Below the pieces are notes generated by a model. The model ran no database searches. It was not told the origin of the DNA and saw only the letters and a list, made by a program, of their open reading frames with translations. DNA of 52,987 bases from Oscillatoria sp. (GTDB taxonomy: Bacteria; Cyanobacteriota; Cyanobacteriia; Cyanobacteriales; Laspinemataceae), in the NCBI GenBank assembly GCA_011390515.1, contig JAABSJ010000012.1, positions 1 to 52,987 on the forward strand, in the 5' to 3' direction. A program made the translations under genes and the position numbers. The first letter of the stretch is position 1. Every line of letters starts with the position of its first letter. Shown here piece by piece: positions 8,300 through 16,651 of the stretch.

Positions 8300-11200
8300 A
8301 TGATTCCCTTAGAACTGAGTTTAAAAAACTTTCTGAGCTATCGCGAAGCTACCCTCGACTTTCATGGGTTGCATACCGCCTGTATCTGTGGACCCAATGG
8401 TGCCGGAAAATCCTCCCTTTTGGAAGCCCTCGCCTGGTCCCTCTGGGGCAATAGTCGCGCTGGCACCGAAGACGATATTATTCATAGCGGGGAAATGGAT
8501 GCGCGGGTTGATTTTACCTTCCAAACCAATCAGCAAATTTATCGCGTGATTCGTTCTCGCCAACGGGGTCAATCCAGTTCTCTGGAATTTCAAGTGGCGA
8601 CCAATTCTGAGGATTTGACTCCCAATCAACTGGAACATCTAGAATTTCGCCCCCTGACTGAGAAAGGGTTACGCGCCACTCAGGATAAAATTATCCAACA
8701 TATCAAACTCGACTACGAAACCTTTACCAATTCATCTTACCTGCGCCAAGGTCGAGCGGATGAGTTCATGTTGAAACGACCCTCGGAACGTAAGCAGGTA
8801 TTGGCAACCCTGCTGAGGTTGGACCATTATGATGAGTTGGCAGAACAGGCAAAAGACCGATCGCGCGAAGCGAAGGGTCAAGTCCAGTTGCTGGAACAAA
8901 GTTTAGCCTCGTTGCAGCAACGATTACAAGAAACCATCGCGATCGCCCAAAATCTGGACCAGGTGGAAGCGCAAATTCTCCAGGGTCAAACGGAAGTCAA
9001 CCATCAGCGATCGCAATTGCAACAGTTCCAACAACTCCAACTCCAACGCCAAAACTGGCAACAGCAAATCACCCATCACCAGGACCGCGATCGCCACTTA
9101 AAGGACGACTGCGATCGCACCCAACAAGAACTCAATCTCAACCATCGTCGCCGCCAAGAATTAGAGGCACTGCTTAAACAAGAAGGCGAAATTTTGGCAG
9201 GATATCATCACTATCAGCAATTACAAGCCCAGGAAGAAGTTCAAGCCTCTAAATTCCAATCCTATCAACAAGCCATCCAACAGCGTCAGCAATTACAGGA
9301 CCAGGAACGCAAAACTTTAGCTTCCCTAGAATCCCAACTGTCTTCCACCCAAGGGGAATTGGAGTATATTCGCCGCCAGGAAGGGGAATTGCAGGAGATT
9401 GTGAATAAAGCGCCGGAAGTTGAAGCGGCGATCGCTAAATTACAACAAGCGCGCGATCGGCTCACTTATTTGGATGATCTGCATACGCGAGTCAAACCCC
9501 TAATGACTCGACAACAAACCCTGCAAGGGGAACTCGATCGCATTCGCACTCGGTTATCCGCACGCTTAGAAGAAATTGCCGGTCAAATTCATCGTCTGGA
9601 AGTGGAACAAGATAACAGTTATGTGTTAGAGGAGAGTTTAGGAGAAGTGGCGATCGCCATTCATGCCTTAGAGAAAAAACGAGTCTATCAACAACGGGTT
9701 CGAGAAAAAGGTTTAGAACGCCGCAGCTTTATGGATCGGCTGATGGCACAAACCTCGGATTATGAAACCCAACTGGCAGCAGTGACGCAAAAAATCCAGA
9801 TGTTGCAAGTTCCGGATGCACTTTGTCCCCTGTGTGACAGACCCTTGGATGAACATCATTGGGATTTAGTGATTGAAAAGCAGAAGGCGCAGGAACAAGG
9901 GCTGATCAATCAGATGTGGGTGTTGAAGGAACAACTGGCAACGAGCGATCGGGAAATTCAGATTCTGCGCCAGGAGTATCGGGAACTGGAGGAAGAGTTA
10001 AAACATTACAATGCCTTGCGGGAACGCCGGGGACAATTACAGGCTCAAATTGATGCTACTTTGGCCTCCCGGGACCGTTTACAACATCTCATCTTAGAGA
10101 AACAACAGTTAGAACAGGCTTTACATACGGGAAGTTATGCAGGGGAATTATACCATGAACTGCAACAGGTTGAGCAGTCGCTGCAACAGTTAAATTACAA
10201 TGATCAAGACCGCAGTTTGGCTCTGAATGAGGAAAAACGCTGGCGTTGGGGGGAAATTAAGCAAGGGCAAATTCAGCAATCCCAACGGCAAATGGCGCAA
10301 TTACAAGCGCGAAAGCCGGAGTTAGAACAACGACTGGGGCAATTACAAGGGGCATTACAGGAGCAACAAACGAATTCCCCTTTGCAGCAACAGATTGCTT
10401 TGCTCGATCGCCACTTACAAACCATTGGCTATGACCCCCAGGAACATAACCGCCTCCGAGGTGCGTTAAGAAAAGCCCAACTCTGGTTGGGACGGATGGA
10501 GGAGTTAAAGCAAGCGCAGCAACAATATCCACAAGTGGAACAGCGGATTGGGGAGTTAACTCGGCAGTTGGAGGCGCGACTGGGCGATCGCACTGTAGTA
10601 CGCCAGCAGATTCAAGCGCTGCATCAGCAACTCCAGGATATCCCCGACCCCGGCGATCGCATCAAAGGGACCGAAAAACAAATCCAGCTTTTGCGGTCCT
10701 CTCTGGATAGTTTATTGGCAACCAAAGGACGCTTGGAACAACAACAACAGCATCTTGCAGCAGTCCAAAGTCAGTCGGAAGAACAACGCAAACAACTGGA
10801 AACCTCTCGCCGTCAAGAACGGGTGTATCGGGAACTGGCAACGGCATTTGGCAAAAATGGCATCCAAGCCTTGATGATTGAAAATGTGTTGCCACAATTG
10901 GAGGGAGAAACCAATCAGATTCTGTCTCGCCTGAGTAACAATCAACTCCATGTACAATTTGTGACTCAGCGCGCTAGTCGGGGACGCAGCAAAAAAAATA
11001 CCAAGTTAATTGATACCTTGGATATTTTAATTGCGGATGCCCGAGGGACGAGAGCTTATGAAACTTATTCCGGAGGGGAGGCATTTAGGATTAATTTTGC
11101 GATTCGGTTAGCATTAGCGCGATTACTCGCTCATCGGGCGGGGACTTCGTTACAAATGTTAATTGTGGATGAAGGATTTGGAACTCAGGACCGGGAAGGG

Positions 11201-11353
11201 TGCGATCGCCTGATTGCGGCGATTAATGCGATCGCCTCGGAATTTGCCTGCATTCTCACCGTGACCCATATGCCGCAATTTCGCGAAGCCTTTCAAGCCC
11301 GCATTGAAGTCAGCAAAAATCAAAATGGTTCTCAACTCAGTTTGTCCGTTTAA
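8300..11353 (+). CDS. sbcC: Exonuclease SbcC (Rad50-like SMC-family ATPase)
   Basis: The 1017-residue protein has the full SMC/Rad50 layout. Walker A lies at residues 31-38 (GPNGAGKS). Two long Gln/Glu-rich coiled-coil arms are joined by a zinc hook C509-P-L-C512, and a C-terminal ATPase lobe carries the signature TYSGGEAFRINFAIR and Walker B LIVDEGFGTQD at about residues 952-962. SbcC pairs with the SbcD nuclease and cleaves DNA hairpins and protein-blocked ends, acting in the cytoplasm on replication-associated palindromes. The length is normal. sbcD is not beside it. A hairpin-cutting enzyme is of some interest in a genome this rich in palindromes, but that link is only inference. Confidence 0.95.
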   Translation: MIPLELSLKNFLSYREATLDFHGLHTACICGPNGAGKSSLLEALAWSLWGNSRAGTEDDIIHSGEMDARVDFTFQTNQQIYRVIRSRQRGQSSSLEFQVATNSEDLTPNQLEHLEFRPLTEKGLRATQDKIIQHIKLDYETFTNSSYLRQGRADEFMLKRPSERKQVLATLLRLDHYDELAEQAKDRSREAKGQVQLLEQSLASLQQRLQETIAIAQNLDQVEAQILQGQTEVNHQRSQLQQFQQLQLQRQNWQQQITHHQDRDRHLKDDCDRTQQELNLNHRRRQELEALLKQEGEILAGYHHYQQLQAQEEVQASKFQSYQQAIQQRQQLQDQERKTLASLESQLSSTQGELEYIRRQEGELQEIVNKAPEVEAAIAKLQQARDRLTYLDDLHTRVKPLMTRQQTLQGELDRIRTRLSARLEEIAGQIHRLEVEQDNSYVLEESLGEVAIAIHALEKKRVYQQRVREKGLERRSFMDRLMAQTSDYETQLAAVTQKIQMLQVPDALCPLCDRPLDEHHWDLVIEKQKAQEQGLINQMWVLKEQLATSDREIQILRQEYRELEEELKHYNALRERRGQLQAQIDATLASRDRLQHLILEKQQLEQALHTGSYAGELYHELQQVEQSLQQLNYNDQDRSLALNEEKRWRWGEIKQGQIQQSQRQMAQLQARKPELEQRLGQLQGALQEQQTNSPLQQQIALLDRHLQTIGYDPQEHNRLRGALRKAQLWLGRMEELKQAQQQYPQVEQRIGELTRQLEARLGDRTVVRQQIQALHQQLQDIPDPGDRIKGTEKQIQLLRSSLDSLLATKGRLEQQQQHLAAVQSQSEEQRKQLETSRRQERVYRELATAFGKNGIQALMIENVLPQLEGETNQILSRLSNNQLHVQFVTQRASRGRSKKNTKLIDTLDILIADARGTRAYETYSGGEAFRINFAIRLALARLLAHRAGTSLQMLIVDEGFGTQDREGCDRLIAAINAIASEFACILTVTHMPQFREAFQARIEVSKNQNGSQLSLSV

Positions 11354-11891
11354 TCAAGATTTCCTGACAAAATCCGGGAATCAATCTCCTCTCCAAAACC
11401 TTTGGGGGCCTGATTTTGCGAGACCTTTCCCGGGCGGCAAGAAAGCAACCCACTCCCCCACCCCCCATCGATTTATCTGTTGTCCGGGCAATTCACGAAT
11501 CTCCTCTCCATTCTGCCCAAGTCCTGTTCACCTCACCCCACAGCGCCGGAGCTTTTATCCCGTTAGCTGCCCACTCCCAGGCTGTCGGATTTTTTCTCCC
11601 CAGCACTTGAGGATATGGTATCATTTCTTATAGAGAAAGAAGGCTTTATTTTAAGTTAGCTTATGGATTCAATCAACCTAATTAACTGCTGAGTTTAATC
11701 AGCTTCATTCAACCCTAACCCCAGTCATCCAGAATCGGTCAGGAACCTCAGTTAAATATCTTGGGAATTCCCCTAGTATTTCCGGCTCTTACCTGAGATA
11801 AATTCGGTAAAAAGCCTGAGTGAGTGTAACCTGACGCCCCTTCAAAGGCTTAATGTAACCGACGTAATCCTTAGCATCTTGTAAATTGAAA
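11354..11891. other. Intergenic stretch between sbcC and the HPt gene
   Basis: No supported gene or repeat. It is C-rich in its first half and AT-rich in its second. Short overlapping frames at 11304-11633 have no recognisable protein character. Confidence 0.4.
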
Positions 11892-12218
11892 ATGGCAGTC
11901 AACTTGGAGCGCTTACAAGAAATTTCCGGTGGGGATCGTGAATTTGAACAAGAAATTTTACAGGCATTTGTCGAAGATGCTTGGGTCAGCCTCGATCTCC
12001 TGAAGAAATTCTTAACCACCAACGATTATTCCGCTTTTAGCAATCAAGCCCATCAGCTCAAAGGGTCTAGCTCCAATATGGGGATTACGGTTCTCCAGAA
12101 TATTGCCAGTGAACTCGATAAAAAGGGAGAACAGCAAAATCTTGAGGGAACTGAACAGGACCTAGAGAAGATAGAAACCATTCTGAATGAGATAGAAGAT
12201 TATCTGTCTAAAATTTGA
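11892..12218 (+). CDS. HPt (histidine phosphotransfer) domain protein
   Basis: The 108-residue protein is a single Hpt domain: a four-helix bundle with the phosphoacceptor motif AHQLKGSSSNMG, in which the His is at residue 54. Hpt proteins relay phosphoryl groups between hybrid kinases and response regulators. The ATG at 11892 is preferred to an in-frame TTG six bases earlier because the family usually starts just before VNLERLQEISGGD. The next gene is a histidine kinase, but that kinase has no receiver domain, so a direct relay between them is not obvious. The domain assignment is firm; the partner is unknown. Confidence 0.88.
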   Translation: MAVNLERLQEISGGDREFEQEILQAFVEDAWVSLDLLKKFLTTNDYSAFSNQAHQLKGSSSNMGITVLQNIASELDKKGEQQNLEGTEQDLEKIETILNEIEDYLSKI

Positions 12219-12259
12219 GCAATTTATGAGGAGTGACCACGACTCGAATTGAGAATCTC

Positions 12260-12306
12260 CCCTAGATGTAGAGGCATCAGGATCGAATCGCCTCTAAATC
12301 TAGGGG
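12260..12306. repeat. Degraded copy of the TGTAGAGGCGATTC palindrome
   Basis: The right arm, AATCGCCTCTAAATCTAGGGG, matches the intact copies at 7026 and 37639. The left arm is damaged after TGTAGAGGC. Confidence 0.65.
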
Positions 12307-12353
12307 TTGATGTTAAATATTGCCCAAGTCCTGATCAGAAATTTGAGCGGCTG

Positions 12354-12461
12354 CTATAGCAATCCTAAATGATTTGTACCTCACCCCCGTCCCCTCTCCC
12401 GTTCTGGGAGAGGGGTTGGGGGCCGCCATCGTCTTCCACAACTGATTTAGGATTGCTATAG
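12354..12461. mobile_element. Miniature inverted-repeat element, CTATAGCAATCC family
   Basis: The element is 108 bases long. Left end CTATAGCAATCCTAAAT and right end ATTTAGGATTGCTATAG are exact inverted repeats over 17 bases. The interior contains a C/G-rich hairpin (CCCTCTCCC..GGGAGAGGG). Related elements are at 16029-16396 and 16391-16502. The TATA at each end is what a TA-targeting (IS630/Tc1-type) element would leave. It has no coding capacity. Confidence 0.8.
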
Positions 12462-12880
12462 TCTTGACTTTGAAGAATCATTCCGGTTGCAGGAGCATCC
12501 CGGAGTTTACTGCTTCCCCTATGTTCAAGGGTGAAAAGTCTTGACGCAATTTCGGAATCATGGTATTATTTTAACCTTTTACAATCCAATTCCAAAATTT
12601 TTATAAAGTAAATCATCACCAAGGCCAACATAAGCAGGGCAGTAAACTGTAACATAAGCTACAATTTTAGGGGATAAATCCGCATAAATTGAAAACCGTA
12701 CCCCGTCCCAAAATTGAGGAATTGATGATAATTTTTACAAAAGTTAAAATATCAGGGGATAAAAATAAATAATAATAGAATCATCAGAAAACCCCGAGTT
12801 CTGTGCGGGGTAAAGTCCCTCGTCAATTTAAGAAATTACAATCTAAGCGGCCCACCCTAATTATCGGTGAGGTGTTGTCC
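12462..12880. other. AT-rich leader before the GAF-histidine kinase
   Basis: The AT-rich DNA from about 12540 to 12790 probably contains the promoter of the following kinase. No single promoter can be picked with confidence. The frame upstream of 12881 is open to 12803, but GGTGAGG before the ATG at 12881 favours the later start. Confidence 0.4.
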
Positions 12881-15655
12881 ATGTTAAATAGTTTTTTTTT
12901 GCTTCCCCGCGTTATCCCTACTGTCTCTCTGAGTAATCCATTGGAACACACTAAGATAGAAGACCCCCAAAAGCGCAGCGCCTTGTTGCGAAAAGTCATC
13001 GACCAAATCTGGCAATCTCTGGAACTCAAAACGATCCTCCAGACAGCGGTAGATGAGATTGCCGCAATGCTTAACTTAGATGCCTGTAGTTTCTTGTGGT
13101 ATTTTGAGCGCACGGAACGGGTGCAAGTGGTCTGCAAACGGACCCGGAATCACGATTTGGCAGCATTAGACGGAATGAAACCGCTCTCTGAGGTGGGATA
13201 TCATCCCTTAGACATCTTTGGCACCTCCGCCAGCGCGATCGCCCAAGGACAAATGGTGATCAGTTGCGGTCCCCTCAACGAGTCCAGGACCTTTGCTGCC
13301 ATGACGCGCCTGATTTCCAATTGTCCCGTAGCACGTCCCCCCGAGAACTTGATGCAGGATGACGAAAATCACCCACCGGACATGGATCAGCACAACCCAG
13401 CTTCTGCACCGGGGACACTGGATGCTGTTGCCAATTTATTGGTTCCCGTGAAAGGACAGGAGGGATGGATCGGCTTTATCGCCTGTCTCTCACAGAATTC
13501 CCGCACTTGGTCAACTGCCGAGGTGGAATTTGTCCAACTGCTCGCCCAACAACTGGAAATTGCTATTCGGCAAGCACAACTGTACGATCGCGTTCATAAA
13601 CAAGCACAAAGAGAGAGATTGGTCAATCACATTGTCAACCAAACCCGTCAGAGTTTCGACCTTGAAACGATTTTAACCCAGGCGATCGCCCAACTGCTAG
13701 AAGCCTTAGAGGTCGATCGCTGCTTGATCCACCTCGTCGAAGATCGGGAAGAAGGGGTAAAAGGCGATCGCCACCGCGAAGACAGTTTCTGGAATGCCGC
13801 TAACGATGTAGCCTTCCGCAGAGAGCATCTGTTTGAAGTCTGCCGCGACCCCTTTCCCTCCTCCATCGATGACTTTGATACCCACGGACCGATCACCCAA
13901 TGGACGATCGCCCATCGAGAAGAAGTCATCATCTCCGACGTTAGCGAAGACCCCCGCATCGGCAAACAAAACGAAGAATACGACAAAGCCGAGATTAAAT
14001 CCTCAATGGTCATGCCGGTACAAGCCAATGGCAGACTCCACGCCATCCTCTATATTAATCAATGTTCCCGAGTCCGCCAGTGGTCCAAACATGACCGGGA
14101 ACTCGCCCGCGCCGTCGCCGATCAACTGGCGATTTCCATCCAACAAGCCTGCTTATACGCCCAAAAAAGCGTCACAATGGAGCGGGAATCGCTCTTACGC
14201 TTGATTGGGGAACATATTCGCCGCACCCTAGATATTAAGACCATCCTGCAAACCAGTGCGCGGGAAGTGCGACAATTATTGGGAGCCGATCGCGTTGCTA
14301 TCTATCAGTTTAGCAAAGAAACCGCAGGCCAAATCGTTGTCGAAGAAAGTACCGAAAAAATCTGTCTGCGCGAAGCCGTCAAAGAACATGATTGCTTTTA
14401 CCAGGAATGTGCAGAACAATTGAAATCGGCACAACAACCGTTAGTTCGAGCCGTGGAAGATGTGTATAAAACTCACTGCAACGACGAACATCTCGCCTGT
14501 TGGCAGCATCTACAAGTCCGGGCAAGTCTGAGCGTTCCCATTTCTCGGGGAAACAAAGTGTGGGGACTGCTGATTGTCCATGAATGCCATAAACCGAGAG
14601 GATGGCGGACTTCAGAAATAGAACTGTTGCAGCAACTGGCTGATCAGTTGGCGATCGCCATCCATCAAGCGGAATTATACGATCGCGCCTGTGCCAATGC
14701 GATCGCCGCCCAAACCAAAGCAGCAGAATTAGAACAAGCCTTACGACAACTCCAGGAAACCCAAGCACAACTGATTCAAAGCGAAAAAATGTCCAGTTTG
14801 GGTCAATTAGTCGCCGGAGTCGCCCACGAAATCAATAATCCGGTTAACTTTATCTATGGGAACCTCTCCCATGTGGATGGATATGCCCAAGATTTGCTGC
14901 AATTGCTAGAAGCCTATCAGGAACGTTATCCTGACCCGGGTCCCGAGATAGAAGAAATTGCCGAAGAAATTGACCTGGAATTTCTGCGAGAAGATATGCC
15001 AAAAGTCCTCAATTCTATGAAAATTGGGGCCGATCGCATCCGAGAAATCGTCTTATCCTTGCGGAACTTCTCCCGCCTAGACCAAGCGGAAATGAAATTT
15101 GCTAACCTCCATGAAGGCATTGATAACACCTTGCTGATTCTGCAAAATCGCTTGCGAGCCAAAGCGGGTCAGGTGGGGATAGAATTGGTCAAAGACTATG
15201 GCAAACTGCCCCTAATTGAGTGCTATCCCGGACAACTCAATCAGGTGTTGATGAATATTATTACCAATGGAATTGATGCCTTAGAGAGTTATAACGAAAA
15301 GCGCTCCATCGAAGAAATTCGCCAAAACCCCAGCCGGATTACCATTCGCACCGAATGGGTGAAGAAACAGGGACAGAATGACCGAATCATCATTGCGATC
15401 GGTGATAACGGACCGGGAATTCCCCATCACATCAAAGCGCGATTATTCGACCCATTTTTCACCACCAAAGCCGTCGGGAAAGGCACGGGATTGGGACTCT
15501 CGATTAGTTATCAAATCGTCGTGGAAAAACATAAAGGCGCGATCGAGTGTATTTCTGAACCGGGACAGGGAGCAGAATTTGTCATTGAAATTCCCGTCCG
15601 TCAATCCGAGAATGCGATCGTTGCCAAACCCCAACTCATGGCAGTCGGTTCCTAG
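12881..15655 (+). CDS. Histidine kinase with three GAF domains
   Basis: This is a 924-residue soluble kinase. Three GAF domains occupy roughly residues 40-240, 245-430 and 440-630. The third contains WQHLQVRASLSVPI and a conserved VHECHKPR-type segment, as in phytochrome-like bilin-binding GAF domains, although I cannot confirm a chromophore cysteine. A coiled coil leads to the H-box with His649 (GVAHEINNPVNFIYGNL), followed by N-box QVLMNIITNGIDAL, G1 GDNGPGIP, F-box FDPFFTTK and G2 GKGTGLGLSIS. There is no membrane segment and no receiver. Autophosphorylation on the His is expected; the signal and the target regulator are unknown. An HPt gene lies upstream. Confidence 0.88.
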   Translation: MLNSFFLLPRVIPTVSLSNPLEHTKIEDPQKRSALLRKVIDQIWQSLELKTILQTAVDEIAAMLNLDACSFLWYFERTERVQVVCKRTRNHDLAALDGMKPLSEVGYHPLDIFGTSASAIAQGQMVISCGPLNESRTFAAMTRLISNCPVARPPENLMQDDENHPPDMDQHNPASAPGTLDAVANLLVPVKGQEGWIGFIACLSQNSRTWSTAEVEFVQLLAQQLEIAIRQAQLYDRVHKQAQRERLVNHIVNQTRQSFDLETILTQAIAQLLEALEVDRCLIHLVEDREEGVKGDRHREDSFWNAANDVAFRREHLFEVCRDPFPSSIDDFDTHGPITQWTIAHREEVIISDVSEDPRIGKQNEEYDKAEIKSSMVMPVQANGRLHAILYINQCSRVRQWSKHDRELARAVADQLAISIQQACLYAQKSVTMERESLLRLIGEHIRRTLDIKTILQTSAREVRQLLGADRVAIYQFSKETAGQIVVEESTEKICLREAVKEHDCFYQECAEQLKSAQQPLVRAVEDVYKTHCNDEHLACWQHLQVRASLSVPISRGNKVWGLLIVHECHKPRGWRTSEIELLQQLADQLAIAIHQAELYDRACANAIAAQTKAAELEQALRQLQETQAQLIQSEKMSSLGQLVAGVAHEINNPVNFIYGNLSHVDGYAQDLLQLLEAYQERYPDPGPEIEEIAEEIDLEFLREDMPKVLNSMKIGADRIREIVLSLRNFSRLDQAEMKFANLHEGIDNTLLILQNRLRAKAGQVGIELVKDYGKLPLIECYPGQLNQVLMNIITNGIDALESYNEKRSIEEIRQNPSRITIRTEWVKKQGQNDRIIIAIGDNGPGIPHHIKARLFDPFFTTKAVGKGTGLGLSISYQIVVEKHKGAIECISEPGQGAEFVIEIPVRQSENAIVAKPQLMAVGS

Positions 15656-15835
15656 GGTGAGAAACCGGGTTTCCTTGACAACCTGTGCCAATTTCCCCAG
15701 ATTCAGGCAAGAAACCCGGTTTATGAACCCTGGGAGCATCTCAATTTTGCCGAAAAACCGATCTGACCTAACCCCCCAGCCCCCTGGCTGAGTCCTGGTA
15801 GCCCAACCCTTTAGGGTGCGGGTTTTTAGGGAACT
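15656..15835. repeat. Dispersed repeats downstream of the kinase
   Basis: Two GAAACCGGGTTTC / AGAAACCCGGTTTA motifs (about 15661 and 15712) are followed by a partial copy of the GTAGCCCAACCCTTTAGGGTGCGGG module, whose fuller copies are at 27400, 37470, 38815, 38935 and 39040. Confidence 0.6.
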
Positions 15836-15921
15836 CCAAAAAATAAAATCTTCTATCAGAGATCCCCCTTTCCCCCCAAAAGAGAACGCCAATCGGCTTT
15901 TCCAATTCTGCAAAACTTCTA

Positions 15922-16033
15922 TATAGCGTTTCTCATGTCCATAAGGTACAGCGATGGCGGCCCCAAACCGTTGGCGGCCCAGAACGGGAGAGGGGCTTTG
16001 AAAAGTACATAATCAGTCCACCGAATCGCTATA
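15922..16033. mobile_element. Inserted miniature element with TATAGCG ends
   Basis: The left end TATAGCGTTTCTCATG and right end CGAATCGCTATA form imperfect inverted repeats. It resembles the TATAGCGGTTCTC element at 42611-42778 and directly abuts the next element through a shared TATA. Confidence 0.6.
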
Positions 16034-16396
16034 GCAATCCTAAATGATTTGTACCTCACCCGATGTCCCCTCTCCCCCTGAGCTAAGCCTGTCCTGAGCG
16101 AAGCCTGTCCTGAGCTACGTCGAAGGGCCGAAGCCTGTCCTGAGCTACGCCTGCCCTGAGCGAAGCATGTCCTGAGCTACGTCGAAGGGCCGAAGCCTGT
16201 CCTGAGCTACGCCTGCCCTGAGCGAAGTCGAAGCCTGTCCTGAGCTACGCCTGCCCTGAGCGAAGTCGAAGCCTGTCCTGAGCTACGTCGAAGGGGGTCG
16301 AAGGGGGTCGAAGGGGGTCGAAGGGGGTCGAAGGGCTGGGCCGCCGACGGTTGGGGGCCGCCGACGTCTTCCACAACTGATTTAGGACTTCTATAG
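16029..16396. mobile_element. Enlarged CTATAGCAATCC-family element
   Basis: The left end is CTATAGCAATCCTAAATGATTTGT. The right end ACAACTGATTTAGGACTTCTATAG is its slightly altered inverse. It is about 260 bases longer than the copy at 12354 because its interior holds an expanded GC-rich tandem repeat. Confidence 0.75.
16074..16338. repeat. Expanded tandem repeat of CCTGAGCTACGTCGAAGG type
   Basis: Interleaved copies of CGAAGCCTGTCCTGAGCTACG and CTGCCCTGAGCGAAG with variable spacing end in about five GTCGAAGGG units (16286-16338). The pattern looks like repeat slippage within the surrounding miniature element. Confidence 0.85.
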
Positions 16397-16502
16397 CAAT
16401 CCTAAATGATTTGTAACATTTTCATGGACCCTCGGATGTTCTGGGCCGCCGACGGTTGGGGGCCGCCGACGTCTTCCACAACGGCACGCAAGGATTGCTA
16501 TA
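16391..16502. mobile_element. Third CTATAGCAATCC-family element in the nest
   Basis: It starts CTATAGCAATCCTAAATGATTTG and ends AAGGATTGCTATA, sharing its left TATA with the previous element. The interior keeps the GGGGGCCGCCGACG(T)CTTCCACAAC portion seen in the other copies. Confidence 0.7.
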
Positions 16503-16571
16503 ATGCCCCACTTTATTTATGGAAATCCCTTATAGACATATCCGAACCGGATTCCGGATCAGATCCGATCA

Positions 16572-16626
16572 GGAGTGCGAGCATCTGGATCGCTATTGTT
16601 CATTTTGTGCAAGATGCTCGCACTCC
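16572..16626. repeat. 15-bp perfect inverted repeat downstream of ileS
   Basis: GGAGTGCGAGCATCT (16572-16586) and its exact inverse (16612-16626) are separated by 25 bases, just beyond the ileS stop. It could form a transcript-end hairpin but has no T-tract on either strand. Confidence 0.7.
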
Positions 16627-16651
16627 CAAATAATGTCCCGATCGCTAGGAG

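Larger units (their letters stand above)
15836..16533. mobile_element. Miniature element, AGGGAACTCC family, split by later insertions
   Basis: The left end (TTAGGGAACTCCAAAAAATAAA, from 15836) and right end (TTTATTTATGGAAATCCCTTA, to about 16533) match the intact 120-base copy at 26037-26156. The intact copy reads CAAACTTCTAATGCCCCAC in the middle. Here the same sequence breaks after CTTCTA and resumes at TAATGCCCCAC, about 580 bases later. The inserted DNA is therefore younger than this element and entered at a TA. Confidence 0.8.

Noticed and set aside
11304-11633. Open frames after sbcC
   Set aside because: They overlap the end of sbcC and C-rich DNA, with no protein-like features or start signal.
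11892-15655. Direct phosphorelay between the HPt protein and the GAF kinase
   Set aside because: The kinase has no receiver domain, and the genes are more than 600 bases apart with a mobile element between them.
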